Shown here: piece after piece, positions 47,201 to 61,719 of the stretch
How the letters are laid out: every line of letters begins with the position of its first letter
How positions within the stretch are numbered: position 1 is the first letter of the stretch
NCBI GenBank assembly: GCA_012295275.1
Contig: CM022671.1
Location: 9,074,858-9,138,857, forward strand
Length of the DNA: 64,000 bases
Source of the DNA: Chrysomallon squamiferum
Taxonomy: Eukaryota; Mollusca; Gastropoda; Neomphalida; Peltospiridae
Direction of reading: 5' to 3'
Program-made: the position numbers and the translations under genes
Notes under the pieces: generated by a model
The model's database searches: none
Seen by the model: the letters and a program-made list of their open reading frames with translations, nothing else
Told to the model about the DNA's origin: nothing

Positions 47201-50200
47201 CAATGTAGTAAAGCAGGGCCATTCAAGATGTTATAATTCTGTTACCTATGTATGACAGATAACTTTTGAATATAATTAATTTTTTTATTTAAAATGTCAT
47301 CTATGTTCCCATCTTGTACAATTTTAAATTAAATTTATTATTATTATTTTTTTAATGATGAATATTTATGTAATAATGGTTTCAAGAGTATTTCTTAACT
47401 TAAAAATATTTTACATTTTACCATTAAATATGACATTAATTTATTTATGAATTTATTATTATGATTATAATTAACTTTTTTTTTCAGATCTTTTAAACCG
47501 GATTTTTTATTAATACGACAACATGTTCGTGATGCACATGAGGATTGGAGGAATTTACTACTTGGATTTCACTATGGTGGGGTGCCAAGCATCAACTCTA
47601 TACACTCACTTTACCAGTTTCTGGATAAACCTTGGGTGGTGAGCATTATAATTCTTAAAATATTTTAAATGACTCAAACATTCATAGTTTAGTACATCCA
47701 CACAACATTCATACATACACCATGCATGCATGTTTGTGCACATACATTCATACACAGACAGACAGACATGTATGTAGAGGTTTATATATGAATGGGAAAC
47801 AGTGAATTAAAAAATGAAAACTGCCACTGAAATCAGGATGCAGGTTAAATTTTTTTTTTACTTTTTTAAAAACAAGAACACATCTGAAATATTCACGGGC
47901 TATTTTTGAATTACATATATATTTCTCTTTCTGTTTACTGATGCAGTAGGTGAGGTTAAAGGTCATGTGTTGACCTTTAGACTTGTTGACACAGTTCTGC
48001 TGATAGAATTTTAGATTGAAGTGGAAAATTTTATTGATTTCCTGTACTTGAAATTACATTCTGAGATTTGCAACATTTACATTAACAGACACAGTCAAAA
48101 TATTGTCTTATAGCCATTTCAGTTCATGATACTGTCTTGTAAGCATTTCTAATCAAAATATTGTCATGTAAGCATTTCATATCAAAATATTATCTTACTA
48201 TCATTGCAAATCATAAAACTGTCTGGAAATGATTTCAGATCAAAACACTGACGTGTAAACATTTAAAATCATAATACCTTGGAAGCAGTTTTAATATTTT
48301 AAACCAAAAAATATTTTGTTACACGCTTTAACAGTAAATGCTTTGTAAGCATTTCAAATGAAAACATATTTTTAATCATTTTTAGACCAAAGTATTGTTC
48401 ATCAATATTATAAAAGAAAAATCTTTTCAAATTAGATATATTTTCCCATATGTATTTTAGATCAGTGCATTTCTTTAGCAAAATTATTCATAGATTTTTG
48501 CATTCATAGATGTATGTTGATTTTGTTTTAGTTTTCCACGATAACTAATCACAAATCTTGTTCACATCCTGGTTGTTGTAGTACACAATAAACTTTTACT
48601 TCTTTCAAAGAATAACATCAAAAACACAAAGGCAGCTTATTTTTGGATCCACTTTTCAAAGTTGATAATTATTCAGTAGACGAAGTAACATATTAGCTGT
48701 CATAGTACTAAATACACTTGTAATTTTGTTTTTACTGTCATGAATTTTGTGCCAGTTTTCATTAGCACATTTTTGGTGTCAGACACAAAGTGACGTCTGC
48801 TGTTTCTGTTTCAGTTCTCCAAGCTGATTACTATTCAGAAGCGACTGGGTAAGGAGGCCTTCCCCCTGATAGAGCAGGCCTACTACCCCAACCACAAGGA
48901 AATGGTGAGTAACATGTGGGTACGTTTCACTTCCTCTCTTTTTCACAAAACCAATAACAAATGCATTTTTCAGAGAAATATTGAGTCCTTGCCACTTCAG
49001 TTAGCAAGATTTTAAAAACACTTTTGAGACTGTATAATTTAAAACATTTTTTTTTTTTTTTAATAAGACTATAAAATTAAAATCAGAATTTTTAAAAAAT
49101 TTTTTATGTTATGAAATAAAAAGAAAGATTTATAAAATTAAAATCAGAATTTTTTAAAACTTTATAATATTATCAAAGTAAAAAGCACGATTTTTTAAAA
49201 GATTTTATAATTTCACAAAATTAAAATGTTGTATATTGAGTAAAGTGATTAGCTTTTAAAATGTTTTAAAAGAACAGAATGCATTTAAAGTAATTTTTGA
49301 TGTTTGAATATCTAACAATAATTTCATTTTATAAAGTTAAGTTGTGAATCAAGAAAAAGTTATAATAATAATAGCATTAAAATAAATAAACAGTTTAATA
49401 TTGTCTTATTTAATAAATAAATAAATAAATAAAAATATTTAGTATATAAAACCTCACATATATGAAAATAAATCAATAAATACGATTCTGTTACTTGCTT
49501 CAGCTAGTATTCTACTGGTTTATCTAAAGCCATGACATTTGTTTTCAAACCCATGGGAAGGTGCAGAAAAGATCATTTGATTACTAAAAATGATTAGCCC
49601 ATCTTATTCAGGTTTTCTTTCTCATAATCTGCATGGTCTTTAACTAAAAATTTCTTCAATCCTCTATTCTAAATCTATGCATTTCTTGCTAAAAACGTAT
49701 CATTTTGAACTTAGTAAAATGTTATTTCATTGGCTGAATGATCCAATTGCATAACAAAATTTTATGTAGCAGATTGTTACATAAATCTACAGTGGATATA
49801 AACATTGTCCTGAAAAATTCATTTAAAAAAAAAAAAAATCACAAAGAAAAAGAACAACAACAAGAATCAAAACAGAAAAAGAAAAAAAAGAAGAAACAAA
49901 ATTCATGAAGGTGCCTAAAAAACTGTTCTTCCTCAGTTGTTGTAACTAAACTTCATTCCCTGAGAAAAAAAATTAATACCTTGATGATGTGTTGTAAAGA
50001 CATTAAACATTTATTTGTATTAATGGGGAAAAACATAAAGAAGTAAAAAAACCCACTAAAACTTGTGATATTCCACAATTCTAATAAAACAATATTTCAT
50101 TGCATGGAAAAATAATTTTGATGATGTGTCTTGATGATCTTTAACACCAAAATGTTAAAAAAAAATGATTCTGTTGTATTTCTGAGACTACGATGCAGAT

Positions 50201-51472
50201 AGAGACACTTGTCTGGGAACTGCATCTCCAGCTATTGTAGAGTATTATTAATATCAGACCACATTCTGGCTCCTCCATCCATCATCTTCGCTCTGTCTCG
50301 GTGGAAATAAGAGACAAATTCATCGTGCAAGTGTCTGTATGACAAGTCACTTGTGACTATTTCTCCCTGGACAGAATTTGAGATTCCTAATGAATCCAGA
50401 TGCGACTTCAAAGAAAACAGAAACCTGTGGGAAATATCAATTTTAACTAAGTGTAGTTAAAATACAGGATTTATCTGCTTAGTATGTAATAACTATTATT
50501 AATGTATCAGTTTTAAATACTAAGTGTAGTTAAATGTATCAGTTTTAAATAATAAATATGATAGATTATATTGTATCTTTTTCTGAGAAAAATAAACTTT
50601 TGTATGCTTATAATTAGTTGTTTTAAAATTTAAAAGTTCATATTTATAAATAAATATACAATGTAATATAATATAATATAATATAATATAATATAATATA
50701 ATATAATATAATATAATATAATATAATAGTAATAATAAATTGTGTTATATTTCCTATCAGTTCAGTATTTTTAAAGAAATCAAAATGTCAGGTGTAAGAA
50801 ATAATAATAAATAAAAGGCAGTATTTCTGAGTCTATATATTTCTTAATTTTCCTATATAGTGATTATTATTATTATTATTAATAGTAGTAATGAAAATAT
50901 GAAAGTATTTATGTAATAGTAAAAGATAAGAAAAGAAAAAGAGAAAAAACTAAAACAAAGGTACATAGTATTTTTGGTAGGTTTTTGTTTGTTTACATCT
51001 CAAAAAGGAATCAGTATTTACTCTGAATATTGCATTTGATTATTGAATATAGCTTTGTAGCTTTTATGAGCTAACAATTAAAGTGTTAAATTATACTTTA
51101 CTGTAAACCACTTAATTTTTATTTATTTTTATTTTTAGGTTCTATTTCATTTTTGTTTAAAATTCTAAATCAGATAGCATTTCTATTTATTTATTTATAT
51201 AAAAGAAGTTTTAATTTCATTTTTTTTTTTTTAAAGTCTAAATACTAAAGATTTTCAATTTTTTTTCATTTGTTTGCTTCTATCTTTTTTGTTTGTCTAA
51301 TTCAAAATAAATATATTAATTTTATTTCATTTGTGCATGAATAATGGATGCTTATATAGAATCAAATTAAATTAAACAGACATGTTTTCATGATATATGT
51401 TTCTGATACTCTGTTATTGTCCAAAATAATAAAAAATAATAATAATAATATTAAATAATGAAGATGATGTTG

Positions 51473-51529
<57 letters not shown>

Positions 51530-54500
51530 GTAGTAATGAAGATGAAGAAGAGAAAAAGAAGATAAAATGAATGACACAAAGATGATTTCTGTTTCTTGGT
51601 GTTTATTATATAATATTAAAATAAAATCAGTTAAAAAAAAAAAACAAAAAAAAAAACAAAAACAATTATGGTTACAGTAGAGTAAACCAATTTAATAATA
51701 GTGATTTAATGTCATCATATGAAACCCCCAACCAAATGTTTTTCTTCATGTGAAGTGTTGATGAAAACATAAGCAGACTATACAAAAATAAATTATAATT
51801 TTTTTCTTCAGTAGTTATATGTGTATAAATGGTGTAGCATAAATACTGAACCAAAAAAAAAAAAAAAAAAAATAATAATAATAATAATAAATAATAATAA
51901 AAACAGCAATAGTAAAAATAACAATTTAATAAAATAATAATATCAGTATGAACAACAGTAACAATGGTAATCATACGATAATAAATAATAATAATGAATC
52001 ATGAAAAATAATGTTTCAGTTTAAAAATAAATTTAAATTTAAGAAAAACTAATGAAAAATGAAGTGGTTTACAGTAAGGAAAGAAGTGAAGCAGGGATGC
52101 AGTGAAACAGATAAACTTTGATCTCAGTTTGTGTGGTCCTCATTTTTATCTTTTGTATGTTCGTCACTTGTGGTATTGTAAACCTTGTGAAATCTGTGTT
52201 TTATCTTGACTTTCTTCTAAAATGAACTTAAAATACTTGTGTGTTATATATATATTATTTATTCCTTTGTCTGGAAAAATAAAGAACAAGAATTATATAA
52301 AAGCAATTTAAAAACTTGGTTAAAATCTGTATGTTATGTAATATCTGGCAAGTGTGTAGGTATATGTCTGTGTGTATATATGTCTCTTTGGTCTTATTTT
52401 TATTATTAATTGAACTATTTTCATGTATTTGACATGTCTTGAAACAGACAGACAGACAGACAGACACATGCACGCATCCCCCCACACACGCACACATTTG
52501 TAATTAAGTATTTGCTCTAAATAAGGTCTTGTATATTTACTGTAAGTAACATATCTGGGTTGGGGTTTCTTATGCATTCACAAGACTAGGCCTAATATAC
52601 CAATTCAGTTCTAACTACTGTTAACTCCTTATTATAACCTAACATTGTCAAAATCCATAAGCAACATTACATTTTTTGAAAATGTTTTAAATAATAAATG
52701 AATATGCTCTGTTGGCATATATCTATTCACAAAAGCTACATGATCAAAGTTCAGTGACTAGTTAATTATTTAAACACATATTTTCTTTCAAAATTTATAT
52801 TTTATGTAAACCATTGTCAAAAATAAATAGTGCAAAAAAAACAACAATAAAAGAAAATTTAAAAAAAAAAATCTTAGATGGATGTGTCAATGTAAATTAC
52901 TGCATATGTTTCAATAAAAAATAGAAAACAAAAGTAAATCATTCTTAATCATTTAATTTGAATGCATTTTTAAAATAACAATGTGTAAAAGTATCTCTAC
53001 ATAATTATCTTAAGATTAATGTTTATTAACTATTTAATTTTTATTTTTTTAAATGATAATATAAAAGAAGAAACTCATTGCTACCATTTCATGGATAATT
53101 CTTATTAATTAGAATCAATGGCTCTTTTACATACATATTTCAGTGGTACAAGTTAGCACATACCATTGTCTTTGATAAGCCAGGAATAATGGACATGTTT
53201 GTGTGGGAAATAACCTGAAGGAAGAAAGCACAGAAATGTACTTCTCTGACTTGTCACACCTCAGACAGTCCTAGCACTGAGTTACAGCTGTTTTTCTATA
53301 AGATTCCAGTTAGCAACCTTCATTCTGTTAACACAGGCACAAATTCCATTAACTTCTGTATGTGAGACACGTTTGGGTGCAGACATCACCTGATCCAGTC
53401 ACCCTCATAGAATCCAAAATATAACAAACGAAGAAATATTCTAAAATACTCGTATCTTTGGAATCATTATAATAATAAAATAAAAAATGATTTTTAAAAT
53501 ACTGATAAAAAAAAAATTATAATAAAATAAAATAAAATAAAATGGATAAAAAACTGAATGAATGAATGAATAAATGAATGAATAAATAAATAAATAAATA
53601 TCTTTCATGGTATCTCTGAGTAATGGATTTGAAAGAATTTTTTTTTGTTTTGTTATATTTTTCTTTTCATTCGGAATAGAACAGATGCAAAAATCAGTAC
53701 TTAGGAATCTGTGATGCATATTAATAATTTAAGGTATTTTCACACTTTATAACTCCTAGTGATGTAGGATTTGATGTGGTATTGATCAGAGAACAATAAT
53801 ACCAGATGCATGAAGTGTATTTCAATCACAAAATAACGTATTAAAAACTTCTTTTTTTTAATAATTTATCTTTTTTATGTTTTTATATTATTTTGTTTTA
53901 CACTCAACATTTAAATATTTCAGTGGCTCAGACAAATTATGATGGAATCAAACATCAATTTTGTTATTTTTAAAAAATTTCTGATTTCCATTTTTTTTTT
54001 TATTCCTCGAAATGAGTAGGCAGCAGCAGGCTTTAGATCTGATCAGAGATAAAGTTTGGCACTGTGAGTTCTTTATACTTGCAAATTACTGTTTTACATG
54101 CCTCCAGTCATCATTAATAGTGAGTTATGACAAAATAATACTCTTACAAAACATTTGCAGATTTACTCCTTTAAAACAGAAATGACAGCATAACCTGTAA
54201 GACACACTGTATATTAAAGAATGCAGAGTGAACTGATTCACCTGTATGTAATAATGTTACAACAGACAACAAGACAAAATATATTTTTAACTCTATTCTC
54301 TTGTTATTATATTTTTCTGTTAACTGAAATTGGATAAAAAAGACTAAAAAAAAGATGACTTTGGAAGTATAAACAATATATTAAGACTGTTTCTTTCTAT
54401 CGCCAAGGGTTCATTTTAAAAGGCTGGGAAGTTTTCACAGGATTAGCAGATGTCTTTAGTCTCTGTAATAAGAACAAATGAGCACTGAACTGCTGTTAAA

Positions 54501-55527
54501 GGTTTCATTGTTTAATTCATCCATCTTATTCATCATCCTTCTTAGTCTAGTGACTGTGATTGAGCATCCAGACCGAGTGTCCTACCAGATGTTGCAGCTG
54601 CCATTTTTATAAATCTTTTCTCTTATTCATCATGTCCTTCTGAGCCAAAATGAGATTTTAAAATGTTCTATTATTGAAAACCCCCCACAAAAAAACACTT
54701 AAATATATATATGTTGTTTGCAGTAATTATGATGTTTCTTTATTAAAAAATTCCTGAGATTTTAATTTATTAAATTTTTATTTTATCCTGATCACTATCA
54801 TAAAGAATGCAGACTGAGAGTAAAGGCTTTTGAATATATTTCTGACTGATGACAGTCTGAAGATATGATTAAATTTTGTTTTCATTTGATAAAGATTAAA
54901 GTGTGTCTTTTATTATTATTATTAAAAAAATATATATATGCATTAAAAACTATTAAAATGTTAGACAGTTATAATCTGATTTTTATAAAAAACATATTTA
55001 TTTAAAAACTTACTATTTTACATGCATGTTAATATCTTTCTGTAATATTTTTCTTCAGTTTCAAGGAATTTCTTTCAGTTTCATATTTTTTTGTTAAAAA
55101 TGTTTGCATAATTTAATTTTTTAATTATTTTTTAAACTGGAGAAAATTGCTTGGGTTTCTGAGTATTTTTTTGGAAAGGTGAATTCTGTGTGTCAAATGT
55201 GCAATAACTGAAAATCAATGAGTGAAGACTCCTACTGGACTCTGTTACTCACTTGTCACAATCAATTACTCTGAACTGAGAACACAGAATAAACATTTCC
55301 TCAGCTCAAACACCAAATACAATCAAACTCTTTTTGCAGGTTTCATTTTTTTGCTCAAATGCTATCCAATATCGTGTTGTTCTTATGTATCTCTCTGTCT
55401 CTTTCTCTCTCTCTCTCTGTCTATCTCAATTTAAAATGATATACTGTACGATAACTTACAATTGGCATGATAAACATACATATATATATATATATATATA
55501 TAGACAGGTAGGTAGGTATATAGATAG

Positions 55528-55595
<68 letters not shown>

Positions 55596-55759
55596 AAGAG
55601 TTTTATACATATATATATACACATATATGTACATATACATACTTATTCTGAAAGGTGAACAAAATTACACATATTAGGTTGGATAAATCTATACAAATAT
55701 CTTAATATTATAAAGAGTAATGAACTTTAGTTCCAGCCCATTAGATATGTTGAAATACT

Positions 55760-55802
<43 letters not shown>

Positions 55803-58800
55803 ACACACACACACCACCCATTTTTTTTTTTTGTCGTCCACATATTTTTGCATCGTCCATTTATCCAAATAATTCCTGATCCATTAGTGTGTCCATCCAT
55901 CCCATTCATTCATCCATCCATCCATCCATCCATCTCTCTGAACCCAGATCTCTCTCAGTCTCTGCTCTATTTCGCACAGTATTGGGTTTTTTTATTAAGG
56001 TCTCTCTGCAAATTGTGATTCATATAAGCTAATGTGCTTCACAGACTTTAATAATTAATATTAACTGTGGGAATAGATCCTGACAGCTCAGCTGGAAGAG
56101 GTTTTGGCTTTGAAACCAGAAATGCTGTTTAAAATCCTATCATTGGAAATCTTGTAAATGTTTATGTTTTTATTGTGTCAATTGTATAAGCATCCAGTTA
56201 TGTTTTATCTTCCAAGTAATGCTCATAGTTTGACAGACAGATAAAAAGATAGATAGATAGCTATAGATAGACAGATAAATATATAGATAGACAGATGGAT
56301 AGATAAAATACATGGGTGGATGGATGGATGGATAGACAAATATATAGAAAACATACTGAACATACAGATATATAAAGTTGACTGTTCTTTCTTTCTCCAC
56401 ACTAAAACAAAAGGTGATAAATGACTTTGAGAAATGATGAAATGATTGTGAGATCATTGTGACTAGAAAATTGAATCTGAAGTGCCATCTTCAGCGCTGT
56501 TGTCATGGCACCATTATGTAAAATGAAGAGTCAAACTGATCAACCACATCGTCGCTGTCATCGTGTACTTTAAAGAAAAGTACGCAGATGCTTTTAGTTT
56601 CAGGTCATGTCATTAAGTTTGTGTGTTAAAGTGCTTTCACACTTAACAACTTTTAGTAACAGCTGGTATTACTGTTATTAACTTTTAGCATTAAGCTGTT
56701 TTCAGACAATTTATAGCAATAATAAAATTGGGAGAGAGAATATATCACAACAGATTTCTTAGTAAATTATCACAGATGTTAACGTTCAATGTTACGCTGT
56801 TTTCATACTGTACAACTTTTAGTAACAACTGATAGAACTGAAATAAGATATTGGATCAGAGACTATATCAGAATGGATGTGTTTAATCATTGTTAAATTT
56901 CAGTGTTAAGCTGTTGTCACACTGTACAATGTTTAGTAACATCTGATATGATATTGATACAGAGTAATGTTAGAGTTAATTCTTTTTGTTTGTTATATCT
57001 TATTGATTTTAAATCTGTGATTAGTATTAAGCTATTTAACATCTGGATGGGAAAACTGATTTGTGATGAATCAGAGAGAGTTTGCATTTGTCCAAATCTT
57101 TCTTGAAAAACATGATGAACATTAAGATGCTTTCACACTACGCAATGTTTAATAATTTATATACTGAAGATGTAGCAATGATTTAGTTATTCTTTCAGTT
57201 ATTATAAACATTACACATATGACATAATTTAAAAAACCCTCTTGAGCTAATTATTTTAAGTTTTATTTGAATTTTGAAGTATACATGACATATTTAGGCT
57301 GTTTGTTCCCTCAGCCTAAAATGCACATTAAAACAATATGCTGAGATATTTTTAAATTCAGATACTTATTTTCTTCTGGTAATCCTATATTTAAGTGCTG
57401 TAAATTCACAAAGATTTTATGTTTTGCATAAATTACAGAACTGTATCCTGCCACATTTGAATATTGTTAGTGTCAGATAGAAAAGATTCAAGGTTGAGTG
57501 TCCACTCACAAAACTAACTTTGTAAAATGCTGAAATGCACACTCAAAACACTGAAAACATGGATGAGAGTGAAGTTTAATTTGCAAGAACAGTTTGGCAC
57601 TTCCAATGTCCTGTTTACAGCAGATTTTCCAACTTTCAGTGATACAACTTCCATCAAAATAGCAACTTATTCAATGCTTTTATCTGCTGTATAATTGATT
57701 TATATCCGTTGTAATTCAATAGATGTCTTTTTATTAAATTTGTGCTGTTTCAAAATAAACTGTTTTGGTCTAAAAAATGTACACTGTTTAACTATAGGAG
57801 GTTTCATACATTATGAATTTTGCTGCTTAAATATAGGATTACATTTCTTTCTTACAATTAAATGCTGTATACAATTAAAATGTTTTATGAAAACAAATGT
57901 TTAATAATTAATTTCATAATCAGAAACATGAATCAGAGCTGTTGTTAATGCTTAGAGGAATTAATTAATTTTAATAAACAGATTTTACTGTTTTATGTCA
58001 TATTTATTTTTTATCAGTTATCAATTATCAGTTACTTAAAGTAAGAGAATACAATAAAGGAATAGGATAAACATTTATCAGTATAATCAGCACTTAATTT
58101 AACAGATATATGCAAATAATGTCAGTGAAGTTTATTTTAAGTAATATTTATCTATTATAGTTAAACTAATATTGAAATAAACAGATCAAGTCAAATAATA
58201 TGAATAAATGAATGTTTTTTTATAAAAATATTATATTAATTGTTTTTTTTATTATATCTCTGTATTGAAATTAATAGGTCTGGTTGAATTATGTGAATGA
58301 ACCTAAGATCTATTAATTTATATTTTGTATAAAGTAATAATTAAATTAAAATATCTAGTTAAATAGAATGACTGAATGAAAATGTGTTTTAAGACATATT
58401 CATCTGTTTTTCAGAAATTAATACTGAAATTAATAGATCTAGTCAAATAACATTTGTTTAAAGACATATTCATTTATTTTTAAATTAATACATCTGTTAA
58501 TAAATATCTATTTTTCTGTTATCTTAATCAATAGCATATGAATTTATGTAAATAATTTGATTGAATTATTGTTAATTTATAGACATACTAAATTATTTTT
58601 CAGTCTGTTTAATCATTACTGATGTTAATAGATCTATATAGATATCCGTAAATGAATATTAGTTTTAGAAATTATTTATCAATCAGTTTAATGCTGAAAT
58701 TAACGGATTTGTACAAATAGCCTGAATGAATGAATCTTTGTCTTAACATTTCCTTTTATTTTAATTATTTCTAATTATTATTGAAACAAGCATATCTACC

Positions 58801-61649
58801 TGAAAATGCATTTTTTTAAATATATTTTTTTAAATTTAATACTGAAATTAATAGACGTAGTCAAATTATATGATTGAATAAATAATTTTAAAGATATATT
58901 AATTTATTTACCTGCCATTGTAATGAATATCAAACAATGATATAAGAATAACATATTTATTAATTTCTTATGAATCCCAGTCAAAAGTAATATCAGCATG
59001 AAAGAATCAGTATAAGTTTAAAGATGTCAAATGCATTTTTCTGTCAATGGTTCTTAGATATCAGTCATTTATGTTTGAACTGATAATTAAATTTTTGTCA
59101 GAGGAAACAAGTTGTGTACATTATAAATATTCTCATCAGTTAGTAGTGCATTTTTATACAGATATGTAAGAACATGCCAAATATTTTGATATATATATGT
59201 GTGTGGAGCTTTCGTTTGGAATGGGAATTTAACAGCTGGAAATACTAAGGAGGATTGATCCTACTTCCCATAGATAATAATCTTATCATAGGGTGTTTAC
59301 TAGTAACATAACACAGACTTAACCAATTAGTACCATGTTTTGTTATCTGATTTCTAGTTGTGACTAACAATAAAATAGAAAATATAGATTTTAAGAAATA
59401 ATATTTGAACAATTATAATGTTTATTTTATTGTTGTTTTATTTTATTTTATTTTATTTTATTTCATTTCATTTTTTAAAAATACTTTTCTTAAATTAAAA
59501 CTTTAAATATATTTAATTTTTTTATGAAAAAAAAAGCATTTTAAAAGTAATCTTTTTATTCAGTGTATCACAAATTTGTAATAAACAGAAAAATTACAAC
59601 ATCATAAAAATGTTCAAATATTAAGTAAAATTTTAAAATGAAATTATTTTAAGAAAAGGCTTCTGTCACAAATCACAAAAATTAAACATTAATATCTAAA
59701 ATTTTATTTTGCAGCTTATTACACCAAAGTTTCCTGTGGTTGTCAAAATTGGCCACGCCCACTCAGGAATGGGAAAGGTGAGATGTACTTTATTTTAATC
59801 ATATATTTTCAATATCTTCTAACTGCTTTCATAAGTCAAGGATCATTACAAATATATATATATATATTTTTTTTTTAAATATTATTTTAAATTTTGCCAT
59901 TCATTAAAATAAATTTACTTGAAAAATCATTTATTTTATTTTAAACTGGATATTTAAAAATACTTAATTTATAAAATAAATATCTCAAACAATGATAATA
60001 TTAGAAAAAAAAAAAAAAGTATTACAATAGTGATAATATCAGAAATGAATAATACACAATCAATGATAATATCAGAACTAAATAATACACAGTGACAATA
60101 TCAGAAATAAGTATACACAATCAGTGATAATATCAGAAATAAATAATTCATAGTCAATGATAACCTCAGAACTAAATAATATCAGAAATAAATACTACAC
60201 AATCAGTGATAACATCAGACATAAATACTACACAATCAGTGATAATATCAGAAATCAATAACACACAAGTGGTGATAATGTAAACAAATTAATAATACAA
60301 TCACATTGTCAGAAGTAACATCACAATCAATGGTAACAGCAGAAACAAATAACAGACAGTCAGTGATAACATCTTTAATTCATCCAGTATTGATCATTAA
60401 TATTGAGTAAGTGTTGAGAAAACAGTACATTGGTCAGCACGGAATATACTGCACTCCAAACACAAATCAGATGAGTATGTGATTGCTTTTAGGTTCTGAG
60501 TAACCATTAGGTTTTCATCACAAAACCTTTCACTAGCCTGACTGCCAGGGGAAGATGTCTCTCATGTAATTACTCTTTGATTACCCTGACTCTTCTGAAA
60601 CGAGACACACCCTTTAATATAATGCTTCCTCTTGATGCAGCCTCATCATTTTTTTGCTGGTCAGATGAAAAAGTCTCGTTCAGTTATGGATTTTGTCTCT
60701 TGGTCATGATGCTCCTGTTGTGCCAGTAGATTAGTCTGGTAAAGACAAAGACCTCTATTATTATCAGAGTGTTTTTTTGTTTGTTAACATACTAACAAGT
60801 TAAGACCACAGTGAGGTTATTGGATTAAGCTTGTAAACAGAAAAACAGTGGAACACATCTTAAAGTTATTTTCTGACTTGGTGACAAGTTAAATTGAAGT
60901 AAGATCTTTGGATTATATTTTTAAAAAGAAAAAAACAACAAAAATGAAACAAACTAAAACTAACAAGCTAACATAGCATCAAGGTTACTGGTATTAAATT
61001 ATATTCCTCAAAACTCAAAATTCAGATCTGAAGCTGTTTTCTAAAATAGGAGCATGCTAACCCAGCAGAAGTATAATGTATTAAAAACAATATAAGATCT
61101 AAATAGAATTTATATTTATGGTCTAAAAGTATTTACTTACTTACTAACAAAACTAACACACTAAAATAGGCTGGTAAAGTGAAAAATGTAAGTTTATTAG
61201 TAAAGGCTATAATTATTTACTATAAGTAATCATTAGATTCTGTTTGAAACCAATTTAAAATTATACTTCATTAACTACTAACATACTAACAAATCAGTAT
61301 CATATTGAAATTAAAATTTTGTTATCATCTATTGAAATTCTTTAGAATAACCATGACATTTAAATATATGACTAGAAAAATATCCTTAAATAACATTAAT
61401 GGTGTATTTTTAATTGAATTTATTCATAAATATAGTTTATTTATTTATTAATTTTATTCTTTTGTCTAAAGTGGCATAAATATTTTTGTAATATTGTTGA
61501 TATCTGTAAACATTAAAAATGCAGAAAATAATTCAAAGATAAGAGTAGTGGAAAAAAGTAAATTAAAGTTTATTTTGATATTTCTGTTAGATTGTATTTA
61601 TTGTTCAAAACTAATTGAAATATTTATTACATTGTTATTGTTATTGTTA

Positions 61650-61719
<70 letters not shown>

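Larger units (their letters stand above)
48905..59714 (+). other. Synapsin intron 5 (10.8 kb)
   Basis: The largest intron. It contains many microsatellites, several degenerate tandem repeats, a tRNA-like segment and two possible antisense exons, listed separately. I saw no TIMP-like cysteine pattern on either strand. Confidence 0.85.
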
